From NCBI GenBank assembly GCA_035236585.1, contig CP141132.1, positions 55,649,880 to 55,713,879 on the forward strand: DNA of 64,000 bases, given 5' to 3'. Under the pieces are notes generated by a model. It made no database searches. It saw only the letters and a program-made list of their open reading frames with translations, and was not told the origin of the DNA. The stretch comes from Warburgia ugandensis. Its lineage: Eukaryota > Streptophyta > Magnoliopsida > Canellales > Canellaceae. The translations under genes were made by a program, and so were the position numbers. Positions 24,301-35,769 of this stretch are shown here, piece by piece. The first letter of the stretch is position 1; the number at the start of each line of letters is the position of its first letter.

Positions 24301-26250
24301 GTTCCCTCGTGATGGGGTGGGCTAGTCGCACGTGGCCACTTGCGTGGAAACAAGCAGGGACACGTTTCCTTAAAGGGGAAAAGGTGAACTGTTGTAGTCG
24401 CCAAGATGCCTTGAGGGGGATGCCTCAAGATAGGTTGAGGTTGCCCAAGATAGGTTGAGAGATGAAGCGGGAGGTACTGAGAGTTAGTCCCATATTGCCC
24501 AGGGAGGGGAAACTAGGCTATTGATAACCAGGGCTCCATCTAGCAATGATATTGTCTGCTTTGGGCTTAGCCCGCACGGTTTTGTTCTTCCCTTGTGGGA
24601 AAAGGCCTCGTTCGTGTGTATCAGAGTGTATAGCAGATGATATTGTCCTCTTTGGGTATCTTGCCCATCCCTCAGCCTTCGCTGTCATTATGGTGCCTCA
24701 GCATCTTGGCAACGGCTCAACCCTCAAGGTTTTGTTCCGTTAGGTCCCTCACCCCTCTTGGGCTTCACCCCTCAGGAGGCCTTGTTGCAAAAGAAGTCCT
24801 CAGCATTGTTATCAATAGCCCAGTTTCCCCTCCTCAGGTGATGTGGGACTAACTAAGATGCCTTGAGGGTGGGCCAAGATGCTTTGAGGGGGATGCCCTA
24901 AGATAGGTTGAGGTTGCCCAAGATAGGTTGAGGGATAAAGCGAGAGGTACTGAGAGTTTGTCCCACATCGCCTGAGGAGGGGAAATTGGGCTGTTAATAA
25001 CAGTGCTAGGACTTCCCTTGTAACGAGGCCTTTTCCCACAAGGGAAGAATAAAACAGTGCAGGCTAAGCCCAAAGTGGACAATATTGTTGTTGGATGGGG
25101 CCCTCGGGTTGTTATAGTGGTATCAAAGCCAGTTCCCCTGTGATGGGGTGGGTTAGCCGCACGTGGGCACTCGTGTGGAAACACACGGAGATGTGTGTGC
25201 CTAAAGGGGGAAAGATGAACCGTTGTAGTCGCCAAGATGCCTTGAGGGGGATGCACCAAGATGGGTTGAAGTTGCCCAAGATAAGTTGAGGGATGAAGCG
25301 GGAGGTACTGAGAGTTAGTCCCACATCACATGGGGAGGGGAAATTGGGCTGTTGATAACAGTGCTGAGGACTTCCCTTGCAACGAGGCCTTTTTCTGTAA
25401 AGGAAGGACAAAACCGTGCGGGCTAACCCCAAAGCGGACAATATCGTTGCTAGATGGGGCCCTCGGCCTATTACACAAGCAAAGGAACTACAATTAGAGA
25501 ACATGTATATAACTATAGTAGCATTAAATTGAATGGGATAAATTGTCACATATGCTTATTTCGCGCTCTTCTACATAAGCATAGCCAATCCTAAATAAGT
25601 GGTACTACATATTTGTTTCATGCACCTTTCTTCCCCCTTGCACTCTTCGCTTGCACATTTTACATGCATGATCAAGTACACTAATTGAATGTTACATGTA
25701 ATTAAAAGAATGAAGCATCGTTTCTACACATACCTCAAACTCAGCGGAGGTGCGGTTTTGTACAAATGCATTCCAAGCCTCCTTGTCAATGATGTTGGAG
25801 TAAATGGAAGGCATCGTGTACAACCTTGATAGCCCATTAACATTTGGAGCTATGTAATTGTGAAAAAGGTAGTTCTTCCATTTTCTCCATTGCTCATCTA
25901 CCCCTTGTAAAGCACGCGTCTTCTTGTCATATGGCATGTCAAAGGCAGACTACAAATTGAACACATCAAATTACTATATTTGAAAATTGGGGAAATATAT
26001 AATGTAAATAATACATGTACTTAATGTTTATATGCCTTCACCATTTCCCATATTGAATCTTTTATCAAGGATGACACATGTCTCCAATCCTCAAATGTGA
26101 TAGAAACCATGCATCTTATTGTAGAGCAAAGGAAGCTACTATAAGCAGGGGCACTCTCACCAATCTCTTGCCCTCTGCTATTATATTGGATAGTTTCTTC
26201 AATTTCCTTAGACTTTCGCTTGATAACATTTTCCATTGTTGTTCACCCTC

Positions 26251-27159
26251 TACCCTTTCTTGTTGGAGTAGTGCTCATGTTGGCCTCTTGTTCATGCTCT
26301 TCAATGTGGCCTAAAAGTTCAGTTTGATGTTCTTCTCATTCCATCATTACTACAAAGAAACACTCAATGATATTAGAACAAAAAAGACTATGTAATGAAT
26401 TTAAAGAAACCAAATTCCATCCAATAATTGAATTGCTAAGTATGTAGGACCTATGGATATCGATCATTAAGTATTGTAGAGAGAACAAGTATATGGCTTA
26501 GGAAAATGACATTTGACATAGTACTTAAATAAAGAGAAATGCCATGAGATAAGGTACTTAGACTATGAATGTGACAGGGAGATGAATATGATATAAGCCA
26601 TAAAAATTCCATAACAAACTAAATGCAATGAGTATGTCATGGAAATTGACATGTGATAAGCTATGGAAATACTATCAAAGAAACACATAACAATGAGATA
26701 AGTCATGGCATGATGTGATAATACTTAGGTTATAAATTAGTCACCAAAGTATTAAACATGAAACATTGTGACAATGACTATCAAAGTGGAAGCTAAATGA
26801 ACATGGCTGGTTGAACAATTATCATAAGACATGAACTTGAACTAGTAAGAAACACATTCATAAAGTACCTATCATGACTAGCTAGGATTGATAGATCCAT
26901 GTGTGAAAACTAAATTGAAACTATACTTCCGAGTAGTTTGGTTATGTTATACATGCCTTAGAAAAGAATGACATGAAAGAATATGGAAAATCAAATCTAT
27001 AAAAGGCAAATTTTTAGAAAAACATTGAAAAGCAATGCATAAAAATCAAGGAAATGGGAGGATCTAAAATGCACCGGTTTTGGGATAAAAGGAAATATGA
27101 AAGGCAATACAGCATGTATTGGCCTAGTGTTGGCATGGACATTTTAACCAAGTAAATGG

Positions 27160-27192
<33 letters not shown>

Positions 27193-28070
27193 TACATACA
27201 TATATTAGTGCCTTTTTGAGCTTTAAAACCTTAAAATGGACTATATTGTGTCATTAACCACTTCATAAACTCTAGAAATATGAAGCATACAACTGTTGTT
27301 GATTAATTTGGTCATGCATTTGATAAGGTTCAAGTAGAATCACAAAGAATGGTAGTTAATGCCATTTTTGAACTTTATAAATTTTGTTATGTGATGATTT
27401 GCATGTTTCATGCTTTTGGTTATGAATACTTTAGAAATGGAATTGCCATGCCAAGCACCATGTTTTCCATCTATGTATGAGATTTCTCTTTTCTTTTCTT
27501 TTTTTTGCCTAAAGTTGGGCCATGTATTTCATATTATGAAATAAATAAGAATCTCTTTCGATTTAGATTAGATTTGATTGAGCTATGAATCTTATTCACC
27601 AACTCAGCAAGTAAAAAACTTATCAAAAGATTTCAAAGCACTAATTATATTGTTAAATGTAGTAATAGATTTCAAAAATAGAATCATTACTTTCCATCAT
27701 AAAAATATTCATAGTTATGGATTGCCTATAGGTTGTCCAAAAATTCTTTGGCTAATGTGTAGGTTGACATTGGATTGAATTCATTATCTAAAGAACAATC
27801 TCATGGTTTTGATCTTGATTTAACTAGGAAAGCAAATTACAATAAAATGGAAACATGCATTGGAGTTACTAGATGTTATTACCAGAAATGTTAACAAAAG
27901 AATAGAGGAAACAATCAACCACACCTGTAAGATTTCACTTGTAAGCTTTGATTCGTCCGAATGAATACCTACAAAGTTAGGATTTGCACATGAATCAGTT
28001 AATACTGTCCAGAAAACAATGCAAATTAGTCATTAAGAATAAATTAATAAACAATAGTAAATGGAGATAC
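26251..28070. other. CACTA interior without recognisable gene
   Basis: AT-rich spacer between the second gene and the C-rich minisatellite. It holds a TA/CA microsatellite at 27,161-27,206 but no supported coding sequence. Confidence 0.5.
27161..27206. repeat. (TA)n(CA)n microsatellite
   Basis: Compound TA, CA and CATA dinucleotide/tetranucleotide run. Confidence 0.95.
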
Positions 28071-28822
28071 CTCCCCCCCAACCCACTACGAGGATCCCAC
28101 CTCACCTTCACCACCCCTCTCCTCTCCCCCCCCAACCTCCCCCCTCTCTGGTATACCACACTCGAAACCCCACCCCACCCCACCCCGACCTCCCCTTCTT
28201 CGATCCCCACCCGAACCCCCTCCTTGCCCCCCACCTCCCCCTCTCCGATAAACCCCACCTGTCCCCTCTCTAGTCCCCACCCGAACACCCCCACCTCCCC
28301 CTCTCTCGTCCCCACCGAACCCCCACGTTGCCCCCACCTCCACCCTCTCCAATCCCTACCCTGGACCCCAACTCCCCACTCTGTAGTCCCCACCTGAACC
28401 CCACCTCCCCCTCTCCAAGTAACCCACTAGAACCCCCTCCCTCCTCCCTCTCCAATCCCTACCCGAACCCCCACCCCCACCTCCCCACCTCTCCAATATA
28501 CCCCACCCTACCCCGCCCCACCTCCCCACTCTCTAGTATACCCCACCCAAACCCCCACCTCCCCTCCTTGGTCCCCACCTCGCCCCTCTTTGGTATACCC
28601 CACCTCCCCCTCTTCGGTCCCCACCCAAACCTCCACCCCTCTTTGGTCCCCACCGAACCCCCACCCGCCCCCACATCCCCCTCTCGCATCCCGACCCCGC
28701 CCCCCACCCCCCCTCTACGATCCCCACCTGAACCCCCCACCCCGCCCCCACTCTTTGGTATACCCCACTCGAAACCCCACCCTGCCCCCACCTCCCCCTC
28801 TCCTGTCCCCACCCCCCCGACC
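28071..28822. repeat. C-rich minisatellite inside the CACTA element
   Basis: About 750 bases of almost pure C with interspersed A, T and few G. The degenerate unit is roughly 40-55 bases: CTCTCTGGTATACCCCAC.. or ..GTCCCCACCCGAACCCCC followed by CCACCTCCCC. Borders with the AT-rich surroundings are abrupt. The complementary strand is G-rich with runs of 3-6 G. The long open frames across it come from composition and do not look like genes. Confidence 0.9.
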
Positions 28823-28934
28823 AGCTAGGCACATACCGGCTTCTTCCTTCCTGATCTTCTTCTTCTCCCTTGTTTTTTTGTCTGTGGCGGAAAGTCTATT
28901 TCATGGTTTAAATATGGGTGAATAAAAATGTCAT

Positions 28935-29010
28935 TTATATATAAAATGACTTTAAAATGTTAGAATTTTAAAGTTGTTTAAAGAAAAATGACTTTAAATG
29001 TATACATTTT
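28935..29010. repeat. internal cluster of CACTA subterminal-type repeats
   Basis: AAATGACTTTAAAATG, TTTTAAAGTTGTTTAAAG and AAATGACTTTAAATG are copies of the repeats normally found only near CACTA ends, here in the middle of the element. Confidence 0.7.
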
Positions 29011-29083
29011 TTTATAAAATTTTATTTATAAATTTTTATCCAAAATGTATACACTTTTTATGTTAGTACTTCATATCTAACAT

Positions 29084-30210
29084 TTAGTTAAATTTAAATA
29101 ATATATATATATATATATATTTGATTGACACTATAAGCTTCCAAAGTTTACTTGCTCCACAAAATATGGTGATAACCAAAATTAAGAAATAAAAATATGT
29201 GATAACCAAAGAAGTACAAAAACTATAGTAATAAAAGAACATAAGAAAAATAAAATGTGGGTGTGTTAGATTAAATTTCACTATCCATTTCATGAGCTAT
29301 ATATATGCATGTGTATGAGCCGTGTGAGAGAGAGAGAGATCGTAGTTCTTATATATATATATATATTAAAGTTTTCTTGACACTAAATTCACACAAGTTA
29401 AACTTTTATAAATTGTTATTTGATGTATATACACTAAAAGTGTACACTTTTAAAGTCAACATAGGTTCATGCATATAATCTTTGTACGTGCACATAGGGT
29501 TTAGGGTTAGGGTTTGAGTTCAAAGATTCAAGGTTTAGGGTTCATGGTTTGGGATTAAGGTTCAGGGAACAAGGTTAATTAGGTTAGGGTTCTATATACT
29601 TAATTTTAAATGAATATATATATATATATATGTATGTATGTATGTATTTAATTGGCACTAAGCTTTCAAAGTTTACTTGCATCACAAAATATTGTAGAAA
29701 GACAACGAAAATATTTAAAAATATATGATAACCAAAGAAGTACAAAAACTGTAGTAATAAAAGAATATAAGCAAAATAAGATGGTAAATTAATTTTGGGG
29801 TGGGAATGTGGATGTGTATGCTAGCTTAAATTTCCTTGTCCATTTCATGAGCTATATATATATATATATATGCATGTGTGTGTGTGAGAGAGACCATGGT
29901 TATATATATATATATATTAAAGTTTTCTTGACACTAAATTCACATAAGTTAAACTCTTATAAATTGTTATTGATGTACATACTTTAAAATTGTACACTTT
30001 TGAAGTCAACATATATAGTAGTTTCATGCATATATTCTTTGTACGAACATATAAATACGGAATTAGGGTTCAAGGTTAAATATGTATGTATTTGATTAAC
30101 ACTAAGCTTCCAAAGTTTACTTGTGTCACAAAATATTGTAGAAAGAATATGTGATAACCAAAGAAGTACAAAAACTATAGTAATAAAAGAACATTAAACG
30201 AAAAAAGATG
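29084..30210. repeat. tandem array of a 450-520 bp unit, about 2.3 copies
   Basis: The string CAAAGTTTACTTG starts at 29,142, 29,665 and 30,111. Each copy is followed by GATAACCAAAGAAGTACAAA and ACTATAGTAATAAAAGAA-like text. The first two copies also share TCATGAGCTATATATATG, GTTTTCTTGACACTAAATTC and GTACACTTTT. AT microsatellites at the joints vary in length. Confidence 0.85.
29495..29515 (+). repeat. short interstitial telomere-like repeat
   Basis: Reads TAGGGTTTAGGGTTAGGGTT: about three units of the plant-type TTTAGGG repeat, one of them shortened, with looser GGTTTAGGGTT copies to about 29,595. Confidence 0.6.
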
Positions 30211-30235
30211 AACAATTAATTATGATGTGTGATAT

Positions 30236-30560
30236 ATTTTTAAAGTCATTTTTAGAAAAATGACTTGGAAAGTCTTAACTTCTAAAGTCATTTTATTGAA
30301 AACGACTTTAAATGTCTTAGCTTTTAAAGTCAATTTTTTCTTAAAACGACTTTAAAAGCCTTAACTTCAAAAGCTGTTTCATTGAAAATGAATTTAAATG
30401 TCTTAGCTTTTGAAGTCATTTTTCTTAAAACGGCTTTAGAAGTCTCAACTTTTAAAGTTGTTTTCAATAAAATGACTTTTAAAAGGCTTAACTTTTAAAG
30501 TCGTTTTATTGAAAACGACTTTAAAGTCATTTTATTGAAAAGGACTTTAAAAGTATATAA
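30236..30560. repeat. second internal cluster of CACTA subterminal-type repeats
   Basis: More than ten copies of AAAGTCGTTTT / AAAACGACTTTAAA in alternating orientation form a foldback-rich block. They match the terminal clusters at 19.8-20.1 and 36.3-36.7 kb. Confidence 0.85.
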
Positions 30561-30655
30561 TATTTTGTACTTTTTTTTAATAATTTTTTAATTCAAAATA
30601 TATACACCAGTTGTGTTAGTACTTCACAATATCTAACAAGTAATATACAATGAAG

Positions 30656-30674
30656 AGGCCTTTTTATGATAGTG
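30656..30674. repeat. possible decayed internal CACTA terminus
   Basis: AGGCCTTTTTATGATAGTG resembles the right terminus CCTCTTGTGTAGTAGTG and directly follows the internal subterminal cluster, so it may be a fossil end. The match is imperfect. Confidence 0.35.
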
Positions 30675-30819
30675 AACATTGATTCATGCATTCTTTTATG
30701 CACGCGCACACACGCATATAGCTCACTGTTAATATTGATCCATATAGCTCATGACAAAAGTGGAGATAAAAATTATAAACATGAAATTATATATATATAT
30801 ATATATATATATTGCAACT

Positions 30820-33800
30820 AACTAATATACATATTCCATGTACCCCAAAATATATATTGTTTTCAAACCTAAGCACATTCCTCACCATTGTCACGCACAT
30901 AATCCTCATTCTCACAAAGTAGTGGTTTGATTGATGGGACTGCTTTGGTAATAGAAGGGTAATTGATTTCAGCATCTCCTAGGTCATCTTTCTCATAAAA
31001 ATCCCTCGGATAGGATGATAAAACTGTTGACCATTTTTATAGCCAAACCTATTGAATTCAACCAATGTCAATCCAAGGGCATAAGTTTTGATGCTGTTGT
31101 GTTCCACCTAATCACACTTAAACACAACCATAGTTCTGAAAGTATAAACCTAGGCCCATATCTCTCTTATAACCTCATAATAAATATCATCCACTGCTAT
31201 TGGCATGTTATCCTTTGAACTTGAAAAGAATGTAGCATTAGCAACTAAGCTTACTCCATTATTCTGTTGCACTCTTGAGTTACCACAGTCTTTTGTGTAA
31301 AAGCGATAACCATTGATAGCATATCCAACATATTTTATTACTTCTAGTCATGGTCCCATTGCCATCCAACCCAAGGTTTCTAATATATCGTTGCCTACTA
31401 CTTCTCACTGATCTTGAATCTGTGTATATTAAGTAGGCTTAAGTAAGATACATACATACATACATACATTACAAAATGTAAATTTTTAACTTAAGTGAGC
31501 TTTCTTTCATTTTACCTTCTTACGTAGCCAATTATTGAAAGTGCGACAATGTTGAGATTGTAACCACTTCTGTTTCTTTGCATAATTTGGATTCTTTGCC
31601 TTGAGTACATCTATGTGTTCACTATGTACAAACACACACAACATATAAAGATGTGCTTGGTCTCATTCTTTATAGTCAACGGTCAATACATGACCACTCG
31701 ATAGAGGTTCACCAACCTTTGGATCATAAAAAATGCAATTGATTGTTTCTTCTTGGGATTCCAATGGTATCCACTCCTACTAAGTACTCTACACAAAACT
31801 CCACTGCTTCCTCTACAATATAGCATTTAGCTATACACCCCTCTGGCCAGTTGTGATTAAATACATACCCTTTTAAAATTTTCATGTATCTCTCAAAAGG
31901 ATACATCCATCGCAAGTAAACTATTCTACAGACTCTGACCTCACCAATGAGGTGCACTGTTAAGTGTACCATGATGTCAAAGAAAGATAGTGGGAAGATT
32001 GTCTCAAGATCACATAAAGTTTCCACTAGATGACCTTGAATTTCTTATAATTTTGAAACATCAACCACCTTCTTGTATAAAGCATTAAATAAGTAGCAAA
32101 ATTTTGTAATAGACTTTGTCTGGTAACACAGAATGTATTGCTATAAGCAGTAGTTGTTGCATTAATGCATGGCAATCGTGGGACTTCTTCCCTAACAATT
32201 TTAGCTCTTCCATGGAAACAATGTTTTTAAAGTTTGAAGAGTAGCTATCTAGGACTTTGAGCTCGAACAAGGTTTTACACATTATTCTCCTCTCCTCTCT
32301 ATCGAGAGTATAATTTGCCTTAGGCATATATGTTCCTCGACTGCCCCTATCCTCAGAGTGCAACCTCCTCTTCAAACCCATGTTCATAAGATCCATTCAA
32401 GCTACAAGCCCATCCTTTGTTTTTCCTGGGATATTAAGCAAGGTAATGGTCAAGCTTTCACACACATTCTTCTCAATGTGCATGATATCAAGCACATGGT
32501 GCATATGTAGTGATTTCCAATATGGAAGAGGAAAAAATATTGATTTCTTCTTTCAACAACTTCTACAATTATTTTCACCTACATGTTTACTTGATTTCTT
32601 GGTATTATTTCCCCACAAGACATTAATATTTTTTAACATACTCCAACACCTGACCTCCTATCAACATCTTTGGAGGTGTCCTTATCTCTACACTCCCATT
32701 AAATTCTCCCTTCTTAGCAAGATATGGGTGGTCTCTATGCAACCATCTTTTGTCCCAAGGAATACCATTTTTCTACCATGTTTAAGTAGTACAACACATG
32801 TTTGATCACTACAAATAGGACAAGCATTGTATCCCTTCACAATGCATCCAGACAAATTACCATATGTAGAGAAGTCACTTATTGTCCGCAACAATATAGC
32901 CTTTAGGGTGAATGACTCTTTCATATATGCGTCATATGCTTCAATGCCTATGTCCCATAATGTCTCAAGATCATTGATCAAGGGAGACAAGTACATGCCA
33001 ATGTCATTCCATGGCTGCTTTGGACCCGATATCAACATAGTTAACATCATGAACTTCCTCTTCATACATAGAGATGGTGGAAGGTTGTAACAAACTAATA
33101 TAATGGGCCAACAACTATACTTGCTACTCATAGAACCATGAGGATTAATCCCATCTACAAATAATGCTAGGCATAGGTTTTTATGTTCTTCACCAAAATT
33201 AGGCCACATAAAGTCTACAAGTTTCCATGCTGGGCTATCTGTTAGATAGTGTGAAAAGCTATTAGCTACTCTATCATTGGCATGCTACACTAATTTCTTC
33301 GTTATTTCGGTTATACGAAACATTCTTTTGAGCCTTGGAATAGGGGGGAAGTACCACAAAACCTTTGCGGGAACGCCTATAATTGTCTCAGTTGAATTCT
33401 TCTTTAACTTTTATCTTGGCTGTCCACAAGTTGGGCATGTAGTTTTATCCTTGTGTTCCTTCCTATACAAGATACAATCATTAAGACATGCATGTATCTT
33501 CTCATACTTCAACGCTAGTGCAACCATGGTTTTCTTTGACTCCCATGTAGACCTCACCAATTTATTATCCTTCGGTAGCATCTTACCCACTACTTTCAAG
33601 ACTTCCATAAAACCTTAATTTGAAAATCAAATCTTGCGGTAGCATCTTACACTCAGGGTACAACGGTTGATTAGCTTCCTCTAATGTAGCATGAAATTGT
33701 TTAGGCTCATCCTGGAAGCCATCGTGTGCATCTTAAAATATTGTACATCTGCACTACTGTCTCCAACACTTCCTACAGTATCTTAATCATATATTCCATG

Positions 33801-34055
33801 CCTTATCGAGGGCCTATGCGAAAGTTCTTCTCCATGCCAAATCCATGGGTGGTAGCTTTCATCGATTTCATTAAAGCACAAGTGTTTTGTCAACACCCTT
33901 GTACTTAGTTTTTTCAAGTTTTCACATTTTGAGCATGGATAACGAATGCAATTACGATCGACACTTCCCCTAAGTGCAAACTCTATGAAATTTTCTCTAC
34001 CCTACACATATTCTTTCAATGTCCTTATCACATACATCCAAGCATATTTGTCCAT
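30820..34055 (-). pseudogene. TNP2-type CACTA transposase pseudogene
   Basis: From a start codon at 34,055 the minus strand gives MDKYAWMYVIRTLKEYV then a stop (34,002-34,004), then FIEFALRGSV, CIRYPCSKCENLKKLSTRV and PWIWHGEE: the N-terminal transposase-associated domain. Then come YEKIHACLNDCILYRKEH and CPTCGQPR (33,500-33,410), and the Transposase_21 core (33,209-32,688) with SSKYSCWPIILVCYNLPP, ISGPKQPWNDIGMYLSPLIN, YGNLSGCIVKGYNACPIC and LKHGRKM. DUF4218 (32,396-31,724) has KKSHDCHALMQQLLLIAI, FFDIMVHLTVHLIGEV and RWMYPFERYMKILKGYVFN. DUF4216 (about 31,350-30,850) has GYRFYTKDCGNSRVQQNNGV, FFSSSKDNMPI and FGYKNGQQF. Several stops and frameshifts exist, and a stretch between the N-terminal domain and the CXXC region seems shortened. 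Family identity is certain; it cannot be active. Confidence 0.93.
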
Positions 34056-34499
34056 TATCACAAGAAATTGAAGCAAATTTGCATAGAGACTTGTAAGACA
34101 TGAAAAGATTAGGTTAGGAATTTTAACAAACATTAGATATACATGAATTAGAAGTTTTCAAAATAACAATATTTCATGGAAATTTTCAATTAACAATGAA
34201 AAAAGGCAAATTATCACAGACACATTCACAAATAAAATCAACTTTCAAAAGAAAATTTTCTAACCCACAACCTTGTAAAAATTCTTCAAATAAGCATAAT
34301 ACTTAAGAGACAGACATAGAGATACGAACCAACACTCAAAAATCGATATTGACCCCAAATTTATTAATGTAATTCCAATTCACACAGGTAGGATTTGGTT
34401 TGGATTAGGGAAATAGAAGTCTGGTTTAGTTTTTGTGCACAAATAATAAATAGAGAGCATAAGGCCGAAGTCAACAAAATAATTCTTAAAACAGAAGAG

Positions 34500-35720
34500 C
34501 AATAGAAGTCATTTAAAAAAAAAAACGACTTTGAAAGTCAATACTATTAATGTTGTTTTTCTAGAAACGACTTTAAAAGTCTATATATGTCATTTTAAAT
34601 AAAAATGACTTTAATAGTATAGAATTTTAAAGGCAGTTTGTTGAAAATGAATTTAATAATTTTTAAATTTTTAGTTGAAATTTTTATTTATTTACCTTTT
34701 GCACATTACAAATTTACATAAATACAAAATGAAACTGATTTTACAACACAATCGTATGTATATATATAAACAAACACATCAACAAGGAAATCAAATTATT
34801 TTAAGATTACATCCAATGTTACATATTATTAGATCTTGGTAGCCAAGATCAAATAGTGAATCTAATCTTTTTCATCAAAATCTGGCCTGGTATTCTGGTG
34901 ACACCACTCTTTTTCTTCAAAATAGGCCAAAAGTTGATGTTATAACCACCCTCTTCATCAAACCCTAATTTTGGGTGAGAACCACAAATTGTATTGTTCT
35001 CCCTTTCTTAGCAGTGAGGCTTGAGAGAGAAGTAGTTGTCATTTTCAATGAGATTATATGATTTTGGCAAAACCAGGATAATTAAACAGATTCTTTAACC
35101 CCATGATGTGTAGTGTAAAAACCCACATTATTTACAAAATAAAAACAAAGAAAATTTAGTAACAAGAAAAGAAATATTTGTGTTTAAAAGAAGTTGTGGT
35201 TTACTTACAATTTTTTTCCATGATACAAATAGAAGTAAGGAGGGAAAAGAGAGTAGCATAAGGCCCAAAGATGAAGCTGTCATGCCAAAACCGTGAGAAG
35301 AAGATAAAGGAAAAAATGTACTTTGACAACTATTTATAATTCATTGAAGACTTTAGAAATCATTTAGTGATAAATGACTTTGAAAATATCTAACTTTTGA
35401 AGTCGCTTAGAACTAAATGACTTTAAAAGTCCATTCCCTCTAAATAAAATATTTTTTCCAAATTTATGGCAACACTTTTCAAGTCACTTCCTTAAAACGA
35501 CTTCAAAAGTTATGCATTTTTAAAGTCATTTTAATGAAAATGGCTTCAAATAATTTTTAATTTTGAAATGAAAAATATATTTATTTAGCTTTTGTACATT
35601 ACAAATTTACATAAATACACAATAAAACTAATTTTACAACACAATCATATGTATATATAAACAAACACATCAACAAGGAAATCAAATTATTTTTTGATTA
35701 CATGCAATGTTACATATATA

Positions 35721-35769
<49 letters not shown>

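Larger units (their letters stand above)
23248..25475. mobile_element. palindromic TRIM concatemer (several LTR-PBS units on both strands)
   Basis: One 2228-bp insertion lies between CAAGC target duplications (23,243-23,247 and 25,476-25,480), starting TGTAACAGCCC and ending GGCCTATTACA. Inside, the order is: minus LTR (23,248-23,652); minus internal part with PBS (23,752-23,764); truncated minus LTR fused head-to-head to a truncated plus LTR (23,766-23,922); plus PBS (about 23,926); plus LTR (24,036-24,285); plus PBS (24,288-24,300); truncated plus LTR (24,399 to about 24,528); minus LTR piece (about 24,529-24,854); plus LTR (about 24,855-25,116); plus PBS (25,118-25,130); final plus LTR (25,230-25,475). 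There is no coding capacity. All primer-binding sites are of the initiator-tRNA-Met type (TGGTATCAGAGCC). Confidence 0.85.
20795..26250 (-). pseudogene. CACTA second gene: Ptta/En/Spm transposase family with Ulp1-like C48 domain
   Basis: On the minus strand, exon-like pieces run in order. 26,236-26,021 has NSRGQEIGESAPAYSSFL and ITFEDWRHVSSLIKDSIWE. 25,937-25,692 has EQWRKWKNYLFHNYIAP and DKEAWNAFVQNRTSAEFE. About 23,215-23,118 and 23,042-22,758 have RGMGRGVVPSKFFGG. These match the plant Ptta/En/Spm (Transposase_24) family. About 22,560-22,260 has VVAYHVTWPKALVIL. The C-terminal part looks like a Ulp1/C48 peptidase: SHWMLCILDVHGGHAFFFYS (His segment, about 21,456-21,400), TKTLQPPKLTWKNVKVYE (about 21,260), ECGFYVLRYM (Cys segment, about 21,066-21,037), and a tail with PAEWANKKSYSGVNLNEKR (about 20,890). 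In-frame stops occur, for example just before the Cys segment. The TRIM at 23,248-25,475 splits the gene, probably in an intron. The domain assignment is firm; exon borders are estimates. Confidence 0.8.

Noticed and set aside
23179-25549. Several 60-200 residue open frames
   Set aside because: They lie on the LTRs of the TRIM concatemer and are mirror images of each other on both strands; no conserved protein is recognisable.
27984-28925. Long overlapping open frames on both strands rich in Pro or Gly
   Set aside because: They arise from the C-rich minisatellite; frames on both strands and in several phases are open at once, and the unit length is not a multiple of three.
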